A DNA stretch of 62,135 bases from Saprospirales bacterium (GCA_016719895.1 JADJYG010000014.1:1-62135); one strand, 5' to 3'; positions 9,375-18,500 are shown, counted from the stretch's first letter. Notes: a model not told the origin generated them from the sequence alone. Numbers and translations are program-made.

Positions 9375-11750
9375 GTGGATAAACTACAACATCTCGAACA
9401 CACCTTACACCACCTGCGCTCCCCCAAGCGCGCGCACACGTTCTGGGGATTGCTGGCCGTACTGGCCGTGTGTTTCGGGCTGATCTGGCTCAAACACGGC
9501 CAATGGCTGAATTCCCCCAACCAGTATATGTTGGGCAATTCGCCGGATTCATTCAAAAATTACATGACCAGCTTGTGGCATGTTCGGCACGATTCGTCGT
9601 ATGTCCATTACGAAGGCATGAACTACCCCTACGGCGAGCACGTGCTGTTCACCGACAACCAGCCGCTGCTGAGCGCTGCCATGCAGTGGTGGAGCCGCCA
9701 TGTGGACGATTTGCGCGGAAAAACGACTTCGGTGATCAACGTGTTCCAGGTCATATCGCTGCTGCTGGGTTGCGGCGTGTTGTTTCTTTTGCTGCGCAAA
9801 CTGCACGTGCCGGTTTGGTATGCCGGTTTGGTGGCGCTGGGCATGGTTTTTCTCAATCCGCAATTCGGCCGTTTCGACGCTCATTTCGCCCTTTCGCATA
9901 CCTGGGTTTTCCCCTTGTTGTTGTTGTTGTTGAATAATTACGAAGAGCGGTACAGCCGGCGGTACCAAAGCCTCCAAATTGGTGTGTTGCTTTGGGTGGC
10001 GGCACAATTGCATTTCTATTATTTCGGCCTGGGGGCGCTTTTTCTGATCCTGTACACCGCATTTCAGCTGATGCTCGACCCTTCGCTGCGGAATTGGCGG
10101 GTGCGGTTCAGCCACCTCGTCGTCATGGTGCTCCTTCCTTTTGCCCTGCTCAACGGCTGGATACACTGGGCCGACTACGCTTCCGACCGGCCCTCCAGTC
10201 CCTACGGCTTTACGACCTATATCGGCGAATGGGAGGGCGTGTTTTTGCCCTATGAGAATTTTCCGCTGTTTCAATGGATCGACCAACACCTGGTGTCCAT
10301 CCGGCGCGTCAACGGCGAAGCCAAGGCGTATGCCGGCGCCGTATCCTTTTTCTTTACGTTGTGGTTGTTGGTATCCGGCTTCCGGATGTTCGGCAAATCC
10401 TGGGGGGAAGCGGCGTACCACCGGGTGCACAAGCGCTATCTGCAAGGCATTTTCTTCGCTGCAGTTGTACTGTTGGTGTTTGCCTGTGGCTTCCCCTTTG
10501 CCATAAAAGGCATGGAATGGATGGTGGATTATATGGGTCCGCTCCGGCAGTTTCGCGGCCTGGGCAGGTTTACCTGGGTATATTTTTACGTGATCAATGT
10601 GTTGGCTTTTTATGCCCTCTGGAATTGGAGCGTCCGGTTCAAAGGATTCCGGGATGGCCGGATGCCCTGGTTTCGCTGGGTGGCGGCCCTTGCGCCGGCA
10701 GGCCTGCTCCTTTGGGAAGGTTACACCTTGCAGCGGCTGCATACCTTTTCCTTTATGGAAAACCTGGAAAAACGCGGGGTAGCCGCTCCGGCGGCCGGCC
10801 ATTGGCTGAACAAGGTCGATTTCTCGCCGTATCAAGCCTTGTTGCCCTTGCCGTATTATCACATCGGCTCGGAAAACACCTGGCTCCAATTCGATTACCT
10901 GCAGTTTATCCGCACCCAAACCACCGCTTTGCATACCGGGCTGCCCGACATGGGCGTCAATATGAGCCGCACCTCCTGCAATCAAACCGTAAACTCGGTG
11001 CAGTTTGTGCTGGAACCCGGGCGTATGCCTGCCATGCTCAACGAGCTGCCCGACAACCGGCCCTTGGCCGTCATGGTACACGGACCCGCCTGGGATGATG
11101 TCCGGCGCCGGTATCCGCACCTGGTGGACAAAGCCACGCCCGTGTATGACAGCCCGGAAATGAAAATTTTGTCTGTCACACCCGACAGTATCCGCTCCTG
11201 GGTGCGCGCACACATCCAGGCGGTCGAACAGGAGCGCAACAGCCGGGTATTGGAACGCCGGCAGCGCTGGCAGGTATCTACTGCGGCGAACCCCTTTTTT
11301 TACCAGTCCTTCGATTCCCTGCAGGCCCCAACACGCAACTTTCAGGGGGGCGGCGCTTTTTCCGGTAATATGCGCGATACCACCTGGCTGTGGCGCGACC
11401 CGCTGCCTAAAGGCCAGTATGTTATGAGTTTTTGGATGTACGTCAACCAGGACCTGGGTATGAACCACGAACTGCGTCTTTTTGAAAACGACCCGGGCGA
11501 CGGGCATGAAATCCAGTTCCGGCACGAAGGCATGCGTTTTCACCTGAAAAGCATTGTCGGCGGCTGGGGCCTGTTCGAGTTGCCGTTCGAAGTGCGCCAG
11601 GAAAACAGCCGGCTGCAGGTCTTTTTATTCAAAGCCTTTGCCAATCAATCGTTTTTCCTCGATGAGCTGCTGTTGCGCCCCCAACAGGTCGACATGTACC
11701 GCCGGGAAGCGGGCTGGGTGGTGCGCAATAATTATTGGTATAACTTGTAA
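9375..11750 (+). CDS. Polytopic membrane protein, GT-C glycosyltransferase-like
   Basis: A 791-residue protein starting at GTG, 21 bases after the GT2 gene. It has a short cytoplasmic start, a first membrane helix (FWGLLAVLAVCFGLIWL), a large extracytoplasmic loop containing GMNYPYGEHVLFTDNQPLL, then about nine more hydrophobic helices up to roughly residue 455, and a soluble C-terminal region of about 300 residues. This is the topology of GT-C enzymes that use polyprenyl-phosphate sugars, and the loop with acidic and aromatic residues is where their catalytic site lies. Pairing with an upstream GT2 fits one enzyme making the lipid-linked sugar and the other transferring it. I do not recognise a named family. 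Confidence 0.7.
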   Translation: MDKLQHLEHTLHHLRSPKRAHTFWGLLAVLAVCFGLIWLKHGQWLNSPNQYMLGNSPDSFKNYMTSLWHVRHDSSYVHYEGMNYPYGEHVLFTDNQPLLSAAMQWWSRHVDDLRGKTTSVINVFQVISLLLGCGVLFLLLRKLHVPVWYAGLVALGMVFLNPQFGRFDAHFALSHTWVFPLLLLLLNNYEERYSRRYQSLQIGVLLWVAAQLHFYYFGLGALFLILYTAFQLMLDPSLRNWRVRFSHLVVMVLLPFALLNGWIHWADYASDRPSSPYGFTTYIGEWEGVFLPYENFPLFQWIDQHLVSIRRVNGEAKAYAGAVSFFFTLWLLVSGFRMFGKSWGEAAYHRVHKRYLQGIFFAAVVLLVFACGFPFAIKGMEWMVDYMGPLRQFRGLGRFTWVYFYVINVLAFYALWNWSVRFKGFRDGRMPWFRWVAALAPAGLLLWEGYTLQRLHTFSFMENLEKRGVAAPAAGHWLNKVDFSPYQALLPLPYYHIGSENTWLQFDYLQFIRTQTTALHTGLPDMGVNMSRTSCNQTVNSVQFVLEPGRMPAMLNELPDNRPLAVMVHGPAWDDVRRRYPHLVDKATPVYDSPEMKILSVTPDSIRSWVRAHIQAVEQERNSRVLERRQRWQVSTAANPFFYQSFDSLQAPTRNFQGGGAFSGNMRDTTWLWRDPLPKGQYVMSFWMYVNQDLGMNHELRLFENDPGDGHEIQFRHEGMRFHLKSIVGGWGLFELPFEVRQENSRLQVFLFKAFANQSFFLDELLLRPQQVDMYRREAGWVVRNNYWYNL

Positions 11751-11759
11751 TTTTACGGC

Positions 11760-13028
11760 ATGCAACTCCTTCTGAAAAACGTCCGCATTTGCACCGAAAC
11801 GCAGATTACCCGGCCACAAGATATCCGGATCAGTGGCGGCACGATCCAGGCTGTCGGTGAAAACCTGCCGATGGAACCCGGCGTGCAGGAAATGGCTTTT
11901 TCAGAGGAGGTATTCGTTTCGCCAGGCTGGATGGACGTCGGGGTACATGCTGCCGACCCGGGCTACGAGCACCGGGAAGATCTGCACACGGTCACCCGGG
12001 CCGCGGCCGCCGGAGGCTTTACCGCCATCGCCTGCATGCCCAACACATTGCCGGCGATCGATTCGAAATCGGCCATTTCCTATCTGCGCAACAAGACATC
12101 CGGCAACATCGTAACCGTACATTCCATCGGCGCTATTTCCGTCGGGACAGCGGGAAAAGACCTGGCCGAGCTCTTCGACATGCATCATGCCGGCGCTGTG
12201 GCGTTTTCGGATGGCGCCCACCCGGTACAGGACGCCGGCTTGCTCCTGCGCGCCTTGCAATATGCCAAAGCCTTTAACGGGCTCTTGCTCCAACAGCCGC
12301 GCCATCAAACCATTGCCGCCGGCGGGCAAATGCACGAAGGCCTGGTGAGCACCGCCCTGGGGCTGAAGGGGATGCCGGCGCTGGCCGAAGAAGTGATGGT
12401 GCAGCGCGACCTGAGCCTGCTCGAATACACCGGCGGCCGCTTGCACCTGCACCTGTTATCCACCCGTAAAGGCCTCGCCCTGGTGCGCACCGCCAAAGCG
12501 GCCGGTTTGCCGGTGACTGCATCCGCAGCCCTGGCCAATCTTTGTTTTACCGACGAAAAACTGCGCGAGTTCGATGCCCACTGGAAGCTGCTGCCACCCC
12601 TGCGCGACGAAAGCCACCGCGAAGCCTTGCTGGAAGCCCTGGCCGATGGTACCCTCGATTTTATTTGCAGCAACCACACCCCCTGGGATACGGAAGCAAA
12701 AAACCTGGAGTTTCCCTACGCTGAATACGGCATGATTGGCCTGGAAACAGCCTTTGCCTTGTGCCGGACCTTTCTGCACAACCATCTGCCGCTCCAGGAA
12801 CTGGTGCGGAAATGGGCGGTGGGCCCCCGGCGGGTGTTAGGCCTGCCTGTACCGGAAATCAAATCCGGCGCCCCCGCCGAGCTCACCCTTTTTGCGCCCG
12901 GTGCCGAATGGACGTTTTTGAAAAAACACATCCGCTCAAAATCGGCGAATACGCCGCTTTTGGGGCAGCGGTTTAACGGCAAGGTCATCGGCATTATCAA
13001 CGGGGGGCAAATGGTGATGAACCCGTAA
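11760..13028 (+). CDS. Dihydroorotase homologue lacking metal-binding residues
   Basis: A 422-residue amidohydrolase of the dihydroorotase class common in Bacteroidota, starting at ATG 11760, nine bases after the previous gene. The fold landmarks are present: GWMDVGVHAADPGYEHREDL, GGFTAIACMPNT, GAVAFSDGAHPVQ. The catalytic ligands are not: the HxH motif is GVH (Gly61, His63), the substrate Arg after it is absent, the HxED histidine region reads LQQPRHQ, the PHHL motif reads ANLCF, and the catalytic Asp of the DH.P motif is Asn305 (SNHTPWD). Inactive dihydroorotase homologues are known to support aspartate transcarbamoylase assembly in some bacteria. A structural or other non-catalytic role is the likeliest reading here, but no pyrB lies in the window. 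Confidence 0.85.
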   Translation: MQLLLKNVRICTETQITRPQDIRISGGTIQAVGENLPMEPGVQEMAFSEEVFVSPGWMDVGVHAADPGYEHREDLHTVTRAAAAGGFTAIACMPNTLPAIDSKSAISYLRNKTSGNIVTVHSIGAISVGTAGKDLAELFDMHHAGAVAFSDGAHPVQDAGLLLRALQYAKAFNGLLLQQPRHQTIAAGGQMHEGLVSTALGLKGMPALAEEVMVQRDLSLLEYTGGRLHLHLLSTRKGLALVRTAKAAGLPVTASAALANLCFTDEKLREFDAHWKLLPPLRDESHREALLEALADGTLDFICSNHTPWDTEAKNLEFPYAEYGMIGLETAFALCRTFLHNHLPLQELVRKWAVGPRRVLGLPVPEIKSGAPAELTLFAPGAEWTFLKKHIRSKSANTPLLGQRFNGKVIGIINGGQMVMNP

Positions 13029-13075
13029 GAGCGGGAAAAGAACCGTCTTTGGCCCGGCCGGAAAATCCTCAACCA

Positions 13076-13690
13076 CTAATCCTTTCTTCCTGCAAAGTGG
13101 CAGACTTCATGCGCATTGATCACACCCCATTGCTGGTATATAAAAACGCTATCGTTTCTGAATTTCAAACTGTATTGGCGATAGCCGTTGAAGGTCGGAT
13201 ATACGGAATAGCCATTCGAATCTACGGTGACCTGGTCTGTGCCTACCAGTAACCGGTCCGGGGCGTTGCCATAGCTGACAGGAACTGTGGTAACCAGATC
13301 CGGATGCAATTGTGTGGTATTATACGCCGCACAATCCCGGTATCCGGTATAATTCCCGACAAACCAGGCTCTCCAGTCCACCGTTGTCGTCACAACAAAA
13401 GCGCAGGATGCTTCATCGCCACAGGCATTTTTTGCATTAAGCGTAACCGTATTTGGCCCCGCGGTTAGCTCCGGGGCAATCCCGACTGAATACGAGGATA
13501 TGCCATGACCACAGGCGGAAAAAATAACCGGTTCGGGCAGGATCAAGCCAGCCGAGGAAAATGGGGCGGCCGGTATGGCTATCGTAATATCCTCAGGACA
13601 GGTGATTTGAATTTCGGATTGGATTTCCGGTGAACAGGAACCAAAAAACAAAAGGCCAAGGGCGCAGGCTGCGAAAACGTGTTTTTTCAT
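13076..13690 (-). CDS. Lipoprotein with HYR-like domain
   Basis: A 204-residue protein with a lipoprotein signal (MKKHVFAACALGLLFFGSC, Cys19) followed by an immunoglobulin-like HYR segment (ITCPEDITIAIPAA, then AGPNTVTLNAKNACGDEASC) and a C-terminal part of about 85 residues without recognisable motifs but rich in Tyr. HYR domains are adhesion-type folds in secreted and surface proteins, so an outer-membrane-anchored surface role is plausible. It converges on the dihydroorotase homologue with a 47-base gap. The function of the C-terminal part is unknown. Confidence 0.7.
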   Translation of the reverse strand: MKKHVFAACALGLLFFGSCSPEIQSEIQITCPEDITIAIPAAPFSSAGLILPEPVIFSACGHGISSYSVGIAPELTAGPNTVTLNAKNACGDEASCAFVVTTTVDWRAWFVGNYTGYRDCAAYNTTQLHPDLVTTVPVSYGNAPDRLLVGTDQVTVDSNGYSVYPTFNGYRQYSLKFRNDSVFIYQQWGVINAHEVCHFAGRKD

Positions 13691-13780
13691 AAGGCGCTAT
13701 ATTTACCTGCAAGATTAGATTTTGTCGGGCTTTTATGGAATTTAAAAGGCTGTATTGTATTGTATTAGCTAATTCTATGT

Positions 13781-14998
13781 TCAAAAATAACTGGCCATCC
13801 CCATTTGAAACCCCGCCGTCCGCGCCGGCGGGTTGCCCAACAGGTCGCGTTGCCGGATGTAGCGGTAATTGAACCGGAATACCGTTTGTGCCGCCGAGGG
13901 CCGGAAGCTGATCGCGGGTGCGAAGGCAAACACCTCGTCGCCGATGTTGCCGCCGGTCTCCCGGAAACGGCCAGCATTCCAATCTACGTATTCGAGCCGG
14001 AGCGCCAGGTTGAGCACGGCCTTGTCGAAACCGAGCATCCGGCCCCGGCAGATGGGCTGCACAAGGTCCAGAAACCCGCCGTGTTGGCGGTTGCCGAACT
14101 GCTGCGAATACGATTCCGGCACGTCCGCTTGCACCCAGGCCCATTCGCCCGTCAGAACAGTTTTCAAGCCGGGTAAAGTGGCGTTGAAATCGACGGCCCA
14201 CACGTGCACGCGGCGTTTTTTATCCAGCCGAAGCCTGTCTTCTTCGAATTTATTGAAAACGCCGCCCATGTACGACAGGCCTATTTCGCCGATTTTTCGG
14301 TTTCGAACGGCAATTTTGGCGGTCATTAAGGGCTTTCCGTTGAAACTTTCCCCGAAACGGTCTGAATTGATTTTGGCTGCCGGCAGGAAAGTTTTGTTTT
14401 CCGCATTGGCGATAATTTGGTCGTCGAAACCGTTGGTCAGATAGGCTTCATAAGCCAGCACCCAGTTTTGACAGACGTGTTTGCCGAACAGGCCCATGCC
14501 CACGTTGCTCCAGGTGGCCGGCAGCATTTGTGCTGCCGCAATCGGCCGGTCGTTGAACTCCCATTTGGGGCCGTCGTGATTCTGATTGAAGGCGCCGATG
14601 GGGTTCATTATGATGCCGCCGCGCAGGTTGAACAAAGGGTGAAACCGCGTGTCGATCGAGGCAAACTCGAGGTTGATTGCTTTGGCGCCTTCTTCAAATT
14701 CGATCTCAGCCAAAAACTTGATTTTCGGATGTATCGAAGAGGAGACAAACAAGGTTAGCCGTTGCATTTGGAACGAAAACCCTTCGCTTATTCCGTCGGT
14801 TTGGTTGAACGCCGCTTTCATTTCGGCGTAGCCGCCGAGGGCGACGGGTATTTTCCCTATTTGCAAAAAGGGGCGGTTGTATGCCGCATCCATGTTGAGC
14901 GCCAGGCCGGAAGAATCGGCGGGTATACGCGTCTGGGCTCTACCGGATGCGCCCCAAAAACCGGCCAGCAGCACGGTCAGGAAAATCGATTTTATCAT
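13781..14998 (-). CDS. Outer-membrane porin (phosphate-selective porin O/P-like)
   Basis: A 405-residue protein with a signal peptide (MIKSIFLTVLLAGFWGASGRAQ) and amphipathic beta strands throughout (LGGYAEMKAAFNQ, KIKFLAEIEFEEGAKAIN, FRFNYRYIRQRDL) ending in an aromatic Phe, typical of outer-membrane barrels. The pattern IEFEEGAKAINLE with FNLRGGIIMNPIG resembles the porin O/P group. It is the last gene of an operon: its start overlaps the stop of the Rieske gene by four bases (ATGA). Linked to two redox proteins, it may import the ion or small molecule they act on. Confidence 0.8.
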   Translation of the reverse strand: MIKSIFLTVLLAGFWGASGRAQTRIPADSSGLALNMDAAYNRPFLQIGKIPVALGGYAEMKAAFNQTDGISEGFSFQMQRLTLFVSSSIHPKIKFLAEIEFEEGAKAINLEFASIDTRFHPLFNLRGGIIMNPIGAFNQNHDGPKWEFNDRPIAAAQMLPATWSNVGMGLFGKHVCQNWVLAYEAYLTNGFDDQIIANAENKTFLPAAKINSDRFGESFNGKPLMTAKIAVRNRKIGEIGLSYMGGVFNKFEEDRLRLDKKRRVHVWAVDFNATLPGLKTVLTGEWAWVQADVPESYSQQFGNRQHGGFLDLVQPICRGRMLGFDKAVLNLALRLEYVDWNAGRFRETGGNIGDEVFAFAPAISFRPSAAQTVFRFNYRYIRQRDLLGNPPARTAGFQMGMASYF

Positions 14999-15435
14999 TT
15001 CAGTACGATGTAAATGTTTTCGGTATCGGTTTCCACCGGAAAGGTTTTCAAATCGGCCCCGGCCGGACCTTGTTGCACTTTTCCCTGCTTGTTAAATTCG
15101 GAACCGTGGCAAGGGCATTGCAGGTAATCGCCTTGGGGTTGTACCTCACAGCCCTGATGGGTACACTCCAGATAGGAAGCGAAAAACTGGTCGGCGCCGG
15201 CACGGAAAACGCCGATCGGGAACGGGACTTGCGGCGCTTTTACCACCACCCAGCTGCTGTAACGAACTTCCTCTTTTTTCAGGTAGGCAAATGCACTTTT
15301 GGCGAGTGTAAGGCGGCCTGCTACCAGCGCGCTGCTGACATATCGCGTACCCTTGCAGCCTGAAAGCAAGGCTGCTGCCAGGCCACCGCCGGCACAAGCC
15401 AGGCAGGTGTTTTTTATGAATTGACGCCTTTTCAT
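14995..15435 (-). CDS. Rieske [2Fe-2S] protein with twin-arginine signal
   Basis: A 146-residue protein with a twin-arginine-type start (RRQFIKNTCLACAGGG) and a lipoprotein-like Cys27 in LLSGC. The Rieske cluster motifs are complete: CTH at 91-93 with GC following, and CPCH at 107-110. It would carry a high-potential [2Fe-2S] cluster in the periplasm or on a membrane and pass electrons to or from the di-heme protein encoded just upstream, whose stop codon overlaps its start. No cytochrome b gene is present, so this is not a bc1 complex locus. Confidence 0.88.
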   Translation of the reverse strand: MKRRQFIKNTCLACAGGGLAAALLSGCKGTRYVSSALVAGRLTLAKSAFAYLKKEEVRYSSWVVVKAPQVPFPIGVFRAGADQFFASYLECTHQGCEVQPQGDYLQCPCHGSEFNKQGKVQQGPAGADLKTFPVETDTENIYIVLK

Positions 15436-16637
15436 CAGAGACTTTCGAGAAATACGATGAGTTGTTGTTTTTCAATGGCAGAAAGTTTCCGGTATTGCCC
15501 GCCGCTTTCGGCGGCCTCGCCGCCGTGCAGTAAAATGGCTTCTTCTATGCTGCGCGCCCGGCCGTCGTGTAGCAGGTAATATTGTCCGCCCTGCGCATTT
15601 TTCGAAAGGCCAAGTCCCCATAGCGGCGGAGTTCGCCATTCTGCGGATAGCGCCGAGCCTTCGGTGTAGCCATCGTCGAGGCCCGGGCCCATATCGTGCA
15701 GCAACAGGTCGGAGTAGGGATAAATGGTTCGGTTTGCCAATGCTGCGATTGGCGATGCGCTGGTTCGCAATTCCGGGCGGTGGCAGCCGGTGCATTGAAT
15801 TTGGGTAAACAGCTGCCGGCCTGCAGCGACATCGGGGTCGTCTGTCCGGCGAGGCTGCGGCGCCTTGAGTGTTTGCAGGTAAAAAACAACCTCCCGGACG
15901 GTAGCGGTAGCCACCTCGGGGTCAATTTCCTGGCCGCTGTAGGTGTCGAAGGGTTCAAACAGGCTGGCGATACCGATATCCTGATTGTAGGCATTGGCCG
16001 TTTGTTGCAGGAGGTCGTATACGGCGGCTTTTTTGCCAAAACGCCCGATGAAACGCCCGTTTAGCGCCATAGCGCCGGGGCGGGCCGACAGGTATGCGGG
16101 AAGCGAAATCCAGTTCGGGCGGCCCGATATACCATCGTTGTTGGCATCGCCCGGATCGGCCCAGGCGAACAGCTCGGCGTCCGGAACCGCTTCCAAAAAG
16201 CCGAGCCCCGTGTTGGCGGGTGGGGTTAGTTTGGCAAAGGGGGCGCCAGGGGGGAGTTGTTCCGGCACGAAGCCCGGGATGGCGCGATGTTGCAACTGCG
16301 GGCCGCCGGGATACAAAAACGGGTTGCCAGAGGAGTCGCTTTGCCCGAAACGGGTGAGCGTGGAAAACGGGTGGCCTTTGCCGTCGCCGGCATGGCAGCT
16401 GCCGCAGGAGCTGGCTACAAACAAGGGGCCAAGGCCGGTTGCAGGGGTGAATACTTCGGTGTTGAAAGCCGCGTCGCCGCGCAGGAAGCGCAGATTTTCG
16501 GCTTCGTTCAGGCCCTCCACGGGCCCGTCGAGCAGCGCGTTCTCTTCTGGGGCCAGGGGGAGTATTTTCTCGCACGATGCCAGCCCAAGCAAAAGAAAAA
16601 GGGCCAGCCGCCCCATTCCAAACGTTGAATTTTGCAT
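15435..16637 (-). CDS. Di-heme oxidoreductase-like lipoprotein (DUF1111)
   Basis: A 400-residue protein with a lipobox ending at Cys22 (LLLGLASC). Two c-type heme sites are visible: C78-GS-C-H82 in the N-terminal part and C282-TG-C-H286 in the C-terminal part. The stretches between them (PGGPQLQHRAIPGF, LGFLEAVPDAELFA, DDGYTEGSALSAEWRTPPLW, LLHDGRARSIEEAILLHGG) match the DUF1111 family, relatives of di-heme peroxidases often found near imelysin-type iron-uptake genes. It leads the operon with Rieske protein and porin; a perfect palindromic operator and a TATCTTTG promoter lie upstream. A role in periplasmic metal redox chemistry or uptake is inferred from context. Confidence 0.88.
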   Translation of the reverse strand: MQNSTFGMGRLALFLLLGLASCEKILPLAPEENALLDGPVEGLNEAENLRFLRGDAAFNTEVFTPATGLGPLFVASSCGSCHAGDGKGHPFSTLTRFGQSDSSGNPFLYPGGPQLQHRAIPGFVPEQLPPGAPFAKLTPPANTGLGFLEAVPDAELFAWADPGDANNDGISGRPNWISLPAYLSARPGAMALNGRFIGRFGKKAAVYDLLQQTANAYNQDIGIASLFEPFDTYSGQEIDPEVATATVREVVFYLQTLKAPQPRRTDDPDVAAGRQLFTQIQCTGCHRPELRTSASPIAALANRTIYPYSDLLLHDMGPGLDDGYTEGSALSAEWRTPPLWGLGLSKNAQGGQYYLLHDGRARSIEEAILLHGGEAAESGGQYRKLSAIEKQQLIVFLESL

Positions 16638-16656
16638 GACTTCAGGTAGTTTGAGA

Positions 16657-16664
16657 CAAAGATA
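16657..16664 (-). promoter_or_regulatory. -7 promoter element of the di-heme/Rieske/porin operon
   Basis: The minus strand reads TATCTTTG, a perfect TAnnTTTG, 20 bases before the start codon. The palindrome at 16695-16710 lies about 30 bases upstream, over the expected -33 region. Confidence 0.55.
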
Positions 16665-16694
16665 ATATATTATTTTTGTTTTTATAAAAATAAA

Positions 16695-16710
16695 TTTAGA
16701 TTAATCTAAA
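16695..16710. promoter_or_regulatory. Perfect 16-bp palindrome, probable operator
   Basis: TTTAGATTAATCTAAA is its own reverse complement. It resembles sites of DtxR/IdeR/MntR-family metal regulators (TTAGG-type half sites facing each other) and sits in AT-rich DNA where it would block the promoter of the di-heme operon. Regulator identity is inferred. Confidence 0.6.
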
Positions 16711-16950
16711 ATAGTGTATTGTCAAGGTGATGCGATGGAATCAGTAGCCTGGGCTGCAGGGCGCGCGGCGTTAACCTAACTTTAAGGCTTCTTTTAAAAT
16801 ACTTTTCCGTTTTTGGGGTTTATACAGCCGCCCCGTACCTCGGATTTGCTGAAAAAAGTATTCGCCAAACAAGACGCTAACCGGCGGCCAAACGGGTGAC
16901 CGGTATGGTTGTTCTACGTTTAAACCATGCACCTTATAAAAAACACTACC

Positions 16951-17688
16951 ATGAAGAAAATTGCCCTCACTTTATGCCTGGCCTTTTTTGCTGCGGCCGG
17001 CGCCCAGGCGCAAACGCTTAAGAACCTGACCAAAGGCGCTAAAGACCTGTTGGGAGGCAGCAAAGACCTCAGCGCTTCTGAAATCGGCCAGGGGCTGAAA
17101 GATGCCCTTTCCAAAGGCGTGGACCGCGGCGTTCGCGAACTGTCGGCCACCGACGGTTATTTCAGGAGTATGTATAAAATCCTGCTCCCGGAAGAGGCCC
17201 AGAAAGTAACGGCCAAACTCAAAGCCGTACCCGGGTTTGCCGGCCTGGAAGCCGACCTGATCGAAAAAATGAACCGTGGAGCCGAAAACGCCGCCAGAGA
17301 GGCCGGACCAATCTTCGTTTCGGCCATCACCAGCATGACAATCCAGGACGCCATGGATATCCTGATGGGCGCCGACAACTCGGCAACAATTTACCTGCGC
17401 AAGTCCACATACCAGCTGTTGTATGAAAAATTCAACCCGGTGATCGTAAAAGCCCTCGACGAGATCGGCGCCAATGCCCTTTGGCGTGACGCGTCCACCG
17501 CCTACAACAGACTTCCGCTGGTGACCAGGGTCACCACCGATCTCGACGACCATGTGACCACCAAAGCCCTCGACGGCCTTTTTGGTAAAATTCAAGAAGA
17601 GGAAAAAAACATCCGGCGAAATCCCGTTTCCCGCAGCTCCGATCTGTTGAAACGCGTATTTTCCAAACAGGATGGCAACCGGAACTAA
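16951..17688 (+). CDS. DUF4197 family protein
   Basis: A mostly helical exported protein of 245 residues. The start at 16951 gives a clean signal peptide (MKKIALTLCLAFFAAAGAQAQ); the upstream ATG at 16927 would add eight residues of no apparent use. The body (SASEIGQGLKDALSKGV, GYFRSMYKILLPEEAQKV, ITSMTIQDAMDILMGADNSA) matches the DUF4197 family, which has no established function. A strong terminator follows. It stands alone between the di-heme operon, which is divergent, and sod, which is convergent. Confidence 0.85.
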   Translation: MKKIALTLCLAFFAAAGAQAQTLKNLTKGAKDLLGGSKDLSASEIGQGLKDALSKGVDRGVRELSATDGYFRSMYKILLPEEAQKVTAKLKAVPGFAGLEADLIEKMNRGAENAAREAGPIFVSAITSMTIQDAMDILMGADNSATIYLRKSTYQLLYEKFNPVIVKALDEIGANALWRDASTAYNRLPLVTRVTTDLDDHVTTKALDGLFGKIQEEEKNIRRNPVSRSSDLLKRVFSKQDGNRN

Positions 17689-17720
17689 GGACCCTCTCCC
17701 CTGGGGCGAACAGCACAAAG

Positions 17721-17763
17721 CAAACCGCCCGGACGCTGTGCAGCGCCGGGCGGTTTGTTTTTA
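17721..17763 (+). terminator. Terminator of the DUF4197 gene
   Basis: CAAACCGCCCGG at 17721-17732 pairs with CCGGGCGGTTTG at 17746-17757, followed by TTTTT. It lies between convergent genes and could also serve sod on the other strand. Confidence 0.8.
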
Positions 17764-17790
17764 ACGGGCAAAGGGGGGTCGGGTGGTATT

Positions 17791-18399
17791 TTATTTAGCC
17801 GCAGCATACCGGCGCTCCACCTCCGTCCAGTTCACGACGTTCCACCAGGCCGCAATATAATCGGGCCGGCGGTTCTGGTAGTTCAGGTAGTAGGCATGTT
17901 CCCAGACATCGAGTCCCATGATCGGTTGCCCGGGTTTTTCGGCAATATCCATCAATGGATTGTCCTGGTTGGGTGTGCTGCTGACAAAGAGCCCGCCATC
18001 TTCCCCTATACACAGCCAAGCCCAGCCAGAGCCGAAGCGCGTGGCGGCTGCATTGCCGAATACTTTTTTGAATTCATCGAAGGAGCCAAAAGTGCTGTTG
18101 ATGGCAGTGGCCAAGTCTCCGCCGGGTGCTACGCCGGCATTGGGCGCCATGATGGCCCAGAAGAGGGCGTGGTTCCAGTGGCCACCGCCGTTGTTGCGTA
18201 CGGCAACCGATATTTTAGATACGTTCGCCAGCAATTCTTCCAGGGTTTTGCCTTCCCATTCGGTGCCTTGTATGGCAGCGTTCAGGTTATTCACATAAGC
18301 GGCGTGGTGTTTGCCGTGGTGAATTTCCATGGTTCGGGAGTCGATATGCGGTTCGAGGGAAGCCGGGGCGTAGGGTAAGTCAGGAAGCGTAAATGCCAT
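17791..18399 (-). CDS. sodA: Superoxide dismutase (Mn/Fe family)
   Basis: A 202-residue cytoplasmic enzyme converting superoxide to oxygen and hydrogen peroxide. It starts at the ATG at 18399 (MAFTLPDLPYAPASLEPHID). Metal ligands are in place: His27 in MEIHHGKHH, the His in GGGHWNHALFW, and Asp and His in MGLDVWEHAYYLNY. The STPNQDNPLM segment carries the Gln typical of Mn-type members, so Mn or cambialistic use is more likely than strict Fe; metal preference cannot be settled from sequence. A -7-like element is at 18493-18500 on the minus strand. Confidence 0.92.
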   Translation of the reverse strand: MAFTLPDLPYAPASLEPHIDSRTMEIHHGKHHAAYVNNLNAAIQGTEWEGKTLEELLANVSKISVAVRNNGGGHWNHALFWAIMAPNAGVAPGGDLATAINSTFGSFDEFKKVFGNAAATRFGSGWAWLCIGEDGGLFVSSTPNQDNPLMDIAEKPGQPIMGLDVWEHAYYLNYQNRRPDYIAAWWNVVNWTEVERRYAAAK

Positions 18400-18492
18400 T
18401 TTCAATACAGGATTTATGATTGGTGGATGAAATAGACCGACACTGCTGTTGTGTTGCAATAACAGCCTCCAAGGTAAGAAGTTCAGGCGGGA

Positions 18493-18500
18493 CAAAGGTA
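18493..18500 (-). promoter_or_regulatory. -7 promoter element of sod
   Basis: The minus strand reads TACCTTTG, a perfect TAnnTTTG, about 94 bases before the sod start, which leaves a leader of some 85 bases. Confidence 0.5.

Noticed and set aside
9549..11543. Long minus-strand open frame (664 codons) opposite the GT-C gene
   Set aside because: It lies wholly opposite a gene with strong membrane-protein signal, lacks any recognisable motif and reads as a low-complexity shadow.
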